Made by a program: the position numbers and the translations under genes | Notes under the pieces: generated by a model | Database searches by the model: none | Seen by the model: the letters and a program-made list of their open reading frames with translations, nothing else | What the model was told of the DNA's origin: nothing | Origin: Bacillota bacterium | Lineage (GTDB): Bacteria; Bacillota; Clostridia; Monoglobales; Firm-18 | Reading direction: 5' to 3' | Length of the DNA stretch: 10,778 nucleotides | Assembly: GCA_023228885.1 (NCBI GenBank) | Contig: JALOAJ010000053.1 | Location: 1-10,778 of the forward strand | Part shown: in pieces, positions 9,001 to 10,778 of the stretch | Layout: every line of letters starts with the position of its first letter | Numbering within the stretch: position 1 is the stretch's first letter

Positions 9001-9703
9001 GAGCAGCAAAAGACAAACCTATTGAAGGCACGATTTCAGCAAAGCTACCGCCATACTCTCCCACTTTTCGTGGTATCTTCCCTAAATCAGGGTATCTTTC
9101 GCTAATGGCGATTTTATCTCTTATATTTTTTTCAGTTTGTTCCTTAATGTTTTCCGTTATATTTTCAGTCTGCTTGTCGACTATTCCCGCATACACTTCA
9201 CCATAACCTTTATCAATCATACCGTGGGCTTCGGCAAACATTGTCGCAGGGTCATACTTTGTTTGTTGCATTTGCATAGCGAATAAATCAGCAAAAAAAT
9301 TACTTATGTTTTTTAAGCCTTGCTTCATTCCGTGACTGGATTGTTCGGCAAGATGTGAGGCAAAGGATTCAACTGTATTGCCTTGTGTTATAAATTTAGT
9401 TTTTTTATCGCTCTGGGGAGTGCCATATTTTCTATCCCTTTCAACCTGTTCCTGCAAATAAGCCCTATATTTACCGATAGTCTGTTTTTCTTCTTCGGTT
9501 ACGGGTGTGTACTGCTCTATTCTATCGTTTTCAAGAGCAGAAATTGCATTGCCGCTTATAACGCCAAATTCAGTTTTATAAAAAGCGCTCTTTTCCGCTT
9601 CTCTCTTTTTTCGTTCCTCTTCAAGTCGTGTTAATGTATCGCTAACAGGTGGCGCATTATCGCCAAACCGTTTGCGTTCATACCGCTTTAGCCAATCGCT
9701 CAT
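1..9703 (-). CDS. Giant polyvalent protein: zincin, DNA methyltransferase, Strawberry-notch helicase, MuF-C, zincin, ADP-ribosyltransferase (C-terminus outside window)
   Basis: Starting at ATG 9703 I read the minus strand codon by codon to base 2 and found no stop: 3,234 codons, still open at the left edge. Domains in order (approximate residues): Ala/Gly-rich hydrophobic stretch 218-275; Pro/Thr linker 465-520; small beta-rich segments 520-660; coiled coil 665-720; zincin with H1016-E-L-V-H1020; N6-adenine-type methyltransferase with motif I at 1246-1256 and N1311-P-P-F; SNF2/Strawberry-notch helicase with K1641, D1745-E-S-H and R2146/R2149; post-helicase region 2280-2560; MuF-C-like domain 2596-2742; second zincin H2941-E-I-A-H2945; ADP-ribosyltransferase-like domain around 3079-3090. 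This is the known plan of phage polyvalent proteins, thought to be delivered with the phage DNA to protect it or disarm the host. I found only one cysteine (C2997). Three linkers (about 874-943, 1450-1537, 2803-2865) are Gly/Arg/Asp-rich and overlap small nested genes. The gene is sure, the domain names likely, and the delivery role inferred. Confidence 0.95.
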   Translation of the reverse strand, partial: MSDWLKRYERKRFGDNAPPVSDTLTRLEEERKKREAEKSAFYKTEFGVISGNAISALENDRIEQYTPVTEEEKQTIGKYRAYLQEQVERDRKYGTPQSDKKTKFITQGNTVESFASHLAEQSSHGMKQGLKNISNFFADLFAMQMQQTKYDPATMFAEAHGMIDKGYGEVYAGIVDKQTENITENIKEQTEKNIRDKIAISERYPDLGKIPRKVGEYGGSFAEIVPSIGLSFAAPNLGTFAFAANAYGNALSSSLMQGQDIYEARKNAGISFSASLAASKASQGVGKVIDKALVNMGVKQMMNKTLDDILMKGIVLTKDKIFPEIMRGVGTGLSFSAVNLGLNILRTDYKPTKKEVTITLTQGAIFGILNAAVRSVRMSAANRKSFETHYANVTSYLRALDYIGRHGTKAQIETAKANATVAVDNLIDFFMKNRFVGAGEETATMIRGLMVLKDGLLREPHSGILGDGSTPTQGTSVHTANIGKQVATPTTEPQQTETAPVTQRTATPDKVQPVTELGEVMQSLEPVQVGDTFVEKKSGNKITIVEADDNKVKIEIDNGENITSREISQFKAMELQDDERFEPANAQPEPVQEKVEKSAASEEIVAEQEPSLGTDKYIGKEYSDGEKTYKVAEHLLNGKEPVYLFEELKPDGSTKSFGAQIIKPDEIERHIKLLESQKNDYLKRQESKRIAEERRAVKQAQKDEQEKLMNEFLKPLSALEQGRHRKTLSVVKNYGEGYGAVTLREFIEKSVADNKEFKEAKTLKKKYYDIKTPREYIANIGAPREQFDVHKMYKENNLEKIKREHPFLYYKMTGDESVLDDSFYNKEYRVFENENTFIRVPKTAYDYAMFLSNNELTDDGKSGKIGLEREVVNDEKNQAGLHNDIHERREDGDRYSRADRKDGEVGRREAADGSGEGADGQIDSEHNRLRGEKTGGIENEEITYKKLDDAFVKTEEMQEIEIGNSKYGFKTVFISDAQQKIGGVIKNIGGYYHSGKIYLNVGKSKRGLSLNEKNRHELVHAIKAQNPAKYDALSQTFIKNVHVPKLKEALQSYKKKYTLSYGEDGELLLEEFIADVSYNLDNPNTQAVFVDFEKIKKAYEEFFGIDAEQGTRGIKEEVRAEVSDGETKKHENIVSLSKEIENSIADGNKLTFSQIQGMANKEFNGTLANNDYDIQDMYEAMELAFNNWVLNAKPNSATDIIKALDLMPTQTRRSEKKIKYQMFSTPPTLSYLANLAAHIQNNDIVLEPSAGTGSLAVFAIINGADVVVNELDGQRLELLKTLPIKIAFNEDAAHIGNILHDKFKPSIVVMNPPFSSAVTTNMKNTMLTINHIKSAFNMLPVGGRLVTITGQSYAPSENAFKNMVKALKNADFKANISFDGNVYAKYGTTFGTQIIVIDKLARGETTATDNMKTGAYDKNTLAEAENLLKNIERESIKENIFIDEREVKSDEGVDTGRIHGTVPGRSGRNADVRSGRSENTDDGRIQQDTRRGRGQDRSGIQSDGRDGLSGGVREGTVEKGTSPSDGDLRNDNRREIAESQKELVQDTDSFTHYNVPEFGFETGGVKLQKHPTLVVESNALALTPAPDITYKPNLPKWLVSSGGISDVQLEAVARAGQAFEQRLSTGERMGFFLGDGTGTGKGRTIAATILDSVRRGDERAVWFSQNKDLYRDANRDITAVWGDKKTDTTINLFEGGKKADASLSNGNITYMTYSTLQQNYQDADSNLNKLIGSLGEDFNGVIVFDESHNISNVGGEDSGRGRSKASKSAESAQELLARLPNAKALYVSATGIPKAERLPYLSRLGLWGDGTDFATSGELIAAITQNPDAELALMETLSQMLKRKGLYVSRNLSYSGVEYNQLKLPLSDTQKYEYDKFSGIWRKVFKEIFDSAVEATGGKETGNPLVTKLNKGFYGAAQRFFMSLNTIMKMDGIIEDAKKQIADGKQVVIQFYNTNEAGLDRAIQENVLMGNEESIELRPLQILEELIANIYPVQVMEEYVDDNGNKRWRYATDSEGNVIEDKEAIRKRGELLQEIRDLESMPDYRLTAMDKVINAFGKDKVAEVTGRKNYVVVDDKGNPKVAKRNSSTANSKEAAEFNSGKRDVLIFSLPSGGTGFSFHDTNGKQRAFYYAEMGWGAVAATQGEGRVHRAGELSKPIYTMPSNDMPIEKRTMSAITNRLAALGALTKGQRDSTENVNFDIESSTDNIYGRAGLKELYLELLKTKEGRESLANMAMLHRLVKDGEQVSPNDGIWTDTKKFLNTVPLLNYEDGVKITSRYFDIVEQLVERAKENGTFQEKLKRLPAEKVTITREVDNGSGLILREIDIVKKTTRTDYNPNLKTYKRKSDGLLVQARETSTYHDSNGDEVKNYRATQPNGNFEYLNEKSLERRFEILENAKEAWEKELSEIPQTYTIKGVTLSGEILGNYKLLPNDFKVNIVHAEGKAPYIGVAITNEGDVRSLLRKFDIAEETKNLSIKDIMDSVKAGKIVNMGRLAVFQSRVSGENRIEVSGIHPSQAQGYKDKGVFSEIINYKTRYFVPVDKAEKVLNDIKGSYKYSLDEKPDNTEHLFKPQKGEVESFSKQVDEWLKGEMKSDEHFKLGNTPAVLKALGAKKLPLIMTQDVIVKITGRKHSISLDEIKQLPQQIADPIMIFASDTVPGAFVVLTELLDKNGNDLVVAIHLNKKQTHISVNRVASVHPRTAPGKSKNVIGSFVEAQIKRGNLRYVDKNKSDEWLRRGGLQLPSLNTIITSNKIKNSRNAEGYNSPSRQDAVPNNNILHKEDIVNSYYTQNSEKMSLESEDVKNGRGLLLHGDLRRHDGESAGKQVKAVDGGTKEAGVSGKAGETSQDARRVYAKDVKDNGRTEVRRVGNGQVEAIKESAFNDEMRAIDRGNKKRGIKETVFFVGEGKIAFSNKIFKGMIADGIVAIRYDHRTLTPQQINKHEIAHSEYNTDRLQKVKNIIKNSLPVVEKRRIIHEVYKQYLDTYSGNEAKVFEEFVCDVLSGLNSYSVDFDKIVNDYWAGNEIVDYYNPADYAGLIDAGGFVDNVGFGEVRYSFNDGLGWHKGDLGKAESFASQYGGTRGTGHFGTGTYFVGENLKGDFGRYQTGRPIHSVDFSKYNLFTPSSYYGRDLHAALKAINSIYSESYKGIVKYNGAEYNQKFFVEEVLPSILNSGKDKVSDSKIKSAFNNTLNYIKEMHSKPFGVQRKADSASTYFMKQLGFEGVDVRHIKELDDTE
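2..586 (-). other. ADP-ribosyltransferase-like domain at the visible C-terminal end of the giant protein
   Basis: Residues about 3040-3234, cut by the window edge. RGTGHFGTGTYFVG (3079-3092) looks like the nicotinamide-dinucleotide-binding loop of polyvalent-type ADP-ribosyltransferases, with Y3089 in the expected strand. FMKQLGFEGVDVR close to the edge matches the late strand of this fold. The final catalytic residue probably lies outside the window. It could modify host proteins or nucleic acid. Confidence 0.6.
674..1108 (-). other. Zincin-like metallopeptidase domain 2 of the giant protein
   Basis: Residues about 2866-3010. INKHEIAHSEYN supplies HExxH with H2941, E2942 and H2945. VFEEFVCDVLSG (E2993/E2994) sits 52 residues later, almost the same spacing as in zincin 1. 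The preceding GIKETVFFVGEGKI parallels GFKTVFISDAQQKI of zincin 1, so the two domains look paralogous. C2997 next to the acidic motif is the only cysteine I find in the giant protein. The target is unknown. Confidence 0.72.
1111..1296 (-). CDS. Nested small gene B (61 aa), +1 frame inside the giant gene, upstream of zincin 2
   Basis: An open frame shifted +1 against the giant gene, from ATG 1296 to TAA 1113-1111. GCGAGG places GAGG (1309-1306) 9 nt before ATG 1296; the ATG at 1305 is too close to that site. The product begins MAEAYYYMETYDGMTVRVP, continues with SKLKQWTEEQKKRELAEK and ends TPEEFMQKMLKIMGGQK: a plausible small folded protein with Trp, four Tyr and several Met. The giant frame over the same bases is Gly/Lys/Arg/Asp-rich with one Tyr and no Phe, Trp or Met. 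Six of 61 codons end in T. The DGMTVRVP segment resembles DGKMVTGTP in nested gene C, and TPEEFM recurs in nested gene A. Small proteins with a 'YDGMTVRVP'-like start seem familiar from phage genomes, but I cannot name a family. Function unknown. Confidence 0.6.
   Translation of the reverse strand: MAEAYYYMETYDGMTVRVPASKLKQWTEEQKKRELAEKQGKPLKTPEEFMQKMLKIMGGQK
1306..1311 (-). promoter_or_regulatory. Shine-Dalgarno of nested gene B
   Basis: GCGAGG on the minus strand, with GAGG 9 nt before ATG 1296, the same spacing as in the other two nested genes. The giant frame reads Ser-Glu-Asp over it. Confidence 0.5.
1469..1981 (-). other. MuF-C-like (BECR-fold) domain of the giant protein
   Basis: Residues about 2575-2745. 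The run LGNTPAVLKALGAKKLPL, then VIVKITGRKHSISLDE, ADPIMIFAS, AIHLNKKQTHISVNRVASV and finally WLRRGGLQLP follows the pattern I know for the phage MuF C-terminal domain, which belongs to the barnase-EndoU-colicin E5/D-RelE (BECR) group of RNases and toxins. H2613 or its neighbourhood (GRKHS) is a plausible catalytic site. It could be an effector against host RNA, or an inactive structural copy. Confidence 0.7.
2024..2866 (-). other. Conserved-looking region after the helicase in the giant protein
   Basis: Residues about 2280-2560. No catalytic motif is visible. It contains a well-formed mixed alpha/beta stretch with NRIEVSGIHPSQAQG (around residue 2513) and GVFSEIINYKTRYFVPVDKA. I recall similar segments after Strawberry-notch helicases in polyvalent proteins, where they may help bind DNA, but I cannot name a specific family with certainty. 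Confidence 0.45.
2984..5026 (-). other. SNF2/Strawberry-notch-type helicase domains of the giant protein
   Basis: Residues about 1560-2240. A Q-motif-like ISDVQLEAVARAGQAF starts at 1604. Walker A is FFLGDGTGTGKGRTIAA with K1641, close to the Gly-rich form seen in Strawberry-notch proteins. Walker B is VFDESHN (D1745-H1748). The second RecA-like half has FSLPSGGTGFSFHD (from 2107) and motif VI QGEGRVHRAGE with arginine finger R2149. All core ATPase motifs are intact. Methyltransferase followed by this helicase is a recurring pair in polyvalent proteins; the helicase probably remodels or translocates DNA for the methyltransferase. Confidence 0.88.
5095..5355 (-). CDS. Nested small gene A (86 aa), +1 frame inside the giant gene, between methyltransferase and helicase
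   Basis: An open frame shifted +1 against the giant gene, from ATG 5355 to TAG 5097-5095. GGGAGG (5370-5365) lies 9 nt upstream of this ATG; the more distal TTG at 5379 has no such site. The product is acidic and well mixed: it begins MKELTPEEFMEQYPEE, continues with MPMYGVDVVRILTT, a charged helix (KIRDEEEDRIEAEYKAMG) and a tail with RREHLLQMGIYE. It has six Tyr, several Met and two Phe, whereas the giant frame over the same bases has no Phe, Tyr, Trp or Met and consists mostly of Gly, Arg, Asp and Ser. Only 4 of 86 codons end in T; Tyr is TAC 6/6 and Asp is GAC 5/5. It shares TPEEFM with nested gene B. Function unknown; the position in an inter-domain linker suggests it was fitted where the giant protein tolerates any soluble sequence. 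Confidence 0.62.
   Translation of the reverse strand: MKELTPEEFMEQYPEEAEEMPMYGVDVVRILTTAEYSKIRDEEEDRIEAEYKAMGETDFQGAYERGQSRREHLLQMGIYETIIDEK
5365..5370 (-). promoter_or_regulatory. Shine-Dalgarno of nested gene A
   Basis: GGGAGG on the minus strand, GAGG being 9 nt from ATG 5355. It is the strongest of the three nested sites and lies inside giant-gene codons for Arg-Glu-Val. Confidence 0.6.
5474..6136 (-). other. N6-adenine-type DNA methyltransferase domain of the giant protein
   Basis: Residues about 1190-1410. The S-adenosylmethionine-binding motif I reads LEPSAGTGSLA (1246-1256), an acidic residue after the next strand lies in VVNELDG, and the catalytic motif IV is N1311-P-P-F. This order is typical of adenine-N6 methyltransferases. 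FSTPPTLSYLANLAA just upstream matches the helix that precedes motif I in this family. It probably methylates incoming phage DNA to block host restriction; the recognition site cannot be read from sequence. Confidence 0.85.
6359..6871 (-). other. Zincin-like metallopeptidase domain 1 of the giant protein
   Basis: Residues about 945-1115. HELVHAI gives the HExxH zinc-binding pair H1016 and H1020 with general base E1017. A second acidic motif, LLLEEFIADV (E1070/E1071), lies about 54 residues downstream and is a good third zinc ligand. A predicted strand (YGFKTVFIS) and a strand-like GKIYLNV segment precede the helix, as in other metallopeptidase domains of polyvalent proteins. The target is unknown; self-processing of the giant protein or cleavage of a host protein are both possible. 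Confidence 0.75.
6877..7083 (-). CDS. Nested small gene C (68 aa), +1 frame inside the giant gene, upstream of zincin 1
   Basis: An open frame shifted +1 relative to the giant gene, ending at TAA 6879-6877. I chose ATG 7083 because GAGG lies exactly 9 nt before it (7096-7093), as in the other two nested genes; the adjacent ATG at 7086 is the alternative, and an ATG at 7131 has no ribosome binding site. The product is a basic, Met- and Lys-rich protein with MSDGKMVTGTPEQIEKM, a PPTEAEKAQMDKL helix and a Lys-rich tail. It has Phe residues and ordered-looking helices, while the giant frame over the same bases is Gly/Arg/Asp-rich with no Phe, Trp or Met. Only 3 of 68 codons end in T, and all six Asp codons are GAC. 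Function unknown. The DG..V..P part resembles nested gene B. It could still be a chance frame favoured by purine-rich linker codons. Confidence 0.55.
   Translation of the reverse strand: MKKIKPDFITTFMSDGKMVTGTPEQIEKMVRLDDGKPPTEAEKAQMDKLIRNTIDFVEKKQAELKMKK
7093..7100 (-). promoter_or_regulatory. Shine-Dalgarno of nested gene C
   Basis: AAGAGAGG on the minus strand, with GAGG 9 nt before ATG 7083 and 6 nt before ATG 7086. In the giant frame the same bases encode part of Glu-Arg-Glu-Val. It decides the start of nested gene C against the upstream ATG at 7131. Confidence 0.55.
7560..7715 (-). other. Predicted coiled coil of the giant protein
   Basis: Residues about 665-715 (IERHIKLLESQKNDYLKRQ, then RRAVKQAQKDEQEKLMNEF) form a long, highly charged helix with Leu/Ile/Ala at spaced positions. 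It separates small N-terminal segments from the zincin region and may mediate oligomerisation or act as a rigid spacer. Confidence 0.5.
8324..9703 (-). other. N-terminal region of the giant protein: charged helices and Ala/Gly-rich hydrophobic stretch
   Basis: Residues 1 to about 460. The first 200 are charged and probably helical (for example TRLEEERKKREAEKS). Residues 218-275 hold an Ala/Gly/Ser-rich, mildly hydrophobic stretch (SFAEIVPSIGLSFAAPN, then FAFAANAYGNALSSSLMQG), and another weakly hydrophobic part lies near 330-370. There is no catalytic motif. Such segments in large phage proteins may support packing in the virion or passage across the host membrane; here that is only an inference. 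A Pro/Thr/Gln-rich linker (about 465-520) follows. Confidence 0.5.
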
Positions 9704-9711
9704 TGAATGCA

Positions 9712-9720
9712 CCCGCCTTA
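9712..9720 (-). promoter_or_regulatory. Ribosome binding site of the giant polyvalent gene
   Basis: On the minus strand TAAGGCGGG, formed by the stop codon of the upstream gene plus six bases, is followed by 8 nt and the ATG at 9703. It differs by one base from the ideal TAAGGAGG. The stop and the ribosome binding site share bases, which points to translational coupling of the two genes and supports ATG 9703 as the true start. Confidence 0.7.
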
Positions 9721-10778
9721 TTTTTTATATTTTTTCTCAAGCGCTTTATAGTCAGAAAATCCTTGTTGTTTTAGAACTTCGCCCAACTCCCATTTTCCTT
9801 CTTTTCCGCCTTCGGCTTTCATTATTTTAACCCCTTCCTCAACAATCAAATCATCTATAAATTCCTTACTTGTAGCCTGTTCAAATTCATGCCTGTTACG
9901 CTGTAATTCCTGCAAGGGAAAATACAAGCCGCTCGAGCCGTCCGGTGGAATTGTATGTATCAATCTCTTTACACGGTCTTCGTTGCTTAAACCGTCATCT
10001 ACATCAGCCGCTTCTTCCCCATAATGTTCTTTAACAATCTGAACAACCTCCGGAGTTCTAACGCCATCTTTATAAGCTGCATATGCCTGTGTAGGTGTTA
10101 ACGCGGATTTCTTTTCTTCCCCCACCCCATATTCCGCTTGAGTTTTAATTATTTCCTTTTGTCCTTCAGTGGTAGCCGCAATCTTATCTAAATCGCCCTT
10201 CAACTGTCCACCTGCAATGCGTTCAGCACTATCTATTTGCTTATTAGTCAGCAACATATTAGCGGTTTCTCTTGAAGTGGGTTCGAACGGAATAAACCCT
10301 GCGCTAAAATCGTTCATATTAACTTGCTTTATAAACCTTGCTTCCGCCAACTGATTTAATATTGTCGAATTCGCCCCTGAAGCTTTCGCGGCATCATAAG
10401 CCGCCTTAAAGTCCATATCCTTACCAATGTAAGGGTTAGTAAACTGATTACCCGTGGCAGTTCCGAAAGTTTCAGCAACAGCCAATTCATTGGTAATTTT
10501 ATTTCTTTGCGCCGCTTGGTCTTGCTCGAATACTTTATCCACTTCACCGCTTAACATTGCAAGGGTTCTATAAACATTATCAACCCTTTGCTGATGCGCC
10601 GCCATAGCCGACTGTTCGCCTAAACTCGTTAAATACGCCTGTCTGCGCTGTGCGTTAGCCGCGGCGTAACTATCAATGTTTCCTGCGTTTGCGGCGGCTC
10701 CGCTTGCCGCTTCGTTGTCTCTGCCGCGCATAGCCTGGTAATCATATCGTGACAAAATAGACTTTCCCACATCCGTTT
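9718..10778 (-). CDS. Virion-like protein, Ala/Gln-rich (N-terminus outside window)
   Basis: The frame is open from the right edge to a TAA at 9720-9718. A GTG at 10770 could start it, but the frame stays open upstream of that codon and no clear Shine-Dalgarno is visible, so I treat the gene as 5'-partial, with at least 350 residues. The N-terminal third is rich in Ala, Gln, Asn and Gly (RGRDNEAASGAAANAGNID, then AAANAQRRQAYLTSLGEQ) and probably helical. The C-terminal third is charged and ends in Lys (ALEKKYKK). I see no enzyme motif, signal peptide, membrane segment or cysteine. The style resembles small structural or DNA-ejection proteins found near the tail or portal genes of Bacillota prophages; that is recollection, not a search result. 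It ends 14 nt before the giant polyvalent gene, so the two are probably cotranscribed and may both be packaged in the virion. I am confident that it is a gene and unsure of its exact role. Confidence 0.85.
   Translation of the reverse strand, partial: TDVGKSILSRYDYQAMRGRDNEAASGAAANAGNIDSYAAANAQRRQAYLTSLGEQSAMAAHQQRVDNVYRTLAMLSGEVDKVFEQDQAAQRNKITNELAVAETFGTATGNQFTNPYIGKDMDFKAAYDAAKASGANSTILNQLAEARFIKQVNMNDFSAGFIPFEPTSRETANMLLTNKQIDSAERIAGGQLKGDLDKIAATTEGQKEIIKTQAEYGVGEEKKSALTPTQAYAAYKDGVRTPEVVQIVKEHYGEEAADVDDGLSNEDRVKRLIHTIPPDGSSGLYFPLQELQRNRHEFEQATSKEFIDDLIVEEGVKIMKAEGGKEGKWELGEVLKQQGFSDYKALEKKYKK

Noticed and set aside
10356..10547. A 63-codon minus-strand frame inside the virion-like gene
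   Set aside because: It overlaps the upstream gene out of frame, lacks a Shine-Dalgarno and encodes a Lys/Arg/Leu-rich random-looking peptide.

Overview
The window is almost wholly protein-coding and all supported genes lie on the minus strand, so it reads from right to left. It looks like the late/virion end of a phage or prophage of a low-to-moderate GC bacterium, probably a Bacillota (Clostridia/Negativicutes-like) host. The reasons are standard-code genes, GGAGG-type ribosome binding sites, and a phage-type virion-like protein followed directly by a giant 'polyvalent' protein. The host is an inference from style, not proof.

Layout. (1) 10778-9718: the C-terminal 350 or more residues of an Ala/Gln-rich, virion-like protein, open at the right edge. 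(2) After a 14-nt gap with a Shine-Dalgarno-like sequence, one reading frame starts at 9703 and stays open to base 1: 3,234 codons in the window, with the C-terminus outside. In order it carries an Ala/Gly-rich N-terminal region, a Pro/Thr linker, small beta-type segments and a coiled coil, then a zincin metallopeptidase (HELVH), an N6-adenine-type DNA methyltransferase (SAGTGS, NPPF), a Strawberry-notch-type SNF2 helicase (GDGTGTGKGR, DESH, QGEGRVHR), a conserved post-helicase region, a MuF-C-like (BECR-fold nuclease/toxin) domain, a second zincin (HEIAH), and an ADP-ribosyltransferase-like domain (GHFGTGTYF). This matches the polyvalent proteins of phages and conjugative elements, thought to enter the new host with the DNA and to act against its defences.

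(3) The most unusual feature is three small genes nested inside the giant gene, all in the same alternative (+1) frame and all in Gly/Arg/Asp-rich linkers between domains: 7083-6877 (68 aa), 5355-5095 (86 aa) and 1296-1111 (61 aa). Each has GAGG exactly 9 nt before an ATG, each avoids T at the third codon position (which would tend to create stops in the giant frame), and two share a TPEEFM motif. The first and third also share a DG..V..P-like segment, and each ends about 220 nt before the HExxH motif of one of the two zincins, which suggests a duplicated 'micro-gene + zincin' module.

No RNA genes, CRISPR array, insertion sequence, terminator or intergenic stretch over 14 bases was seen. Plus-strand open frames are antisense shadows of the giant gene.
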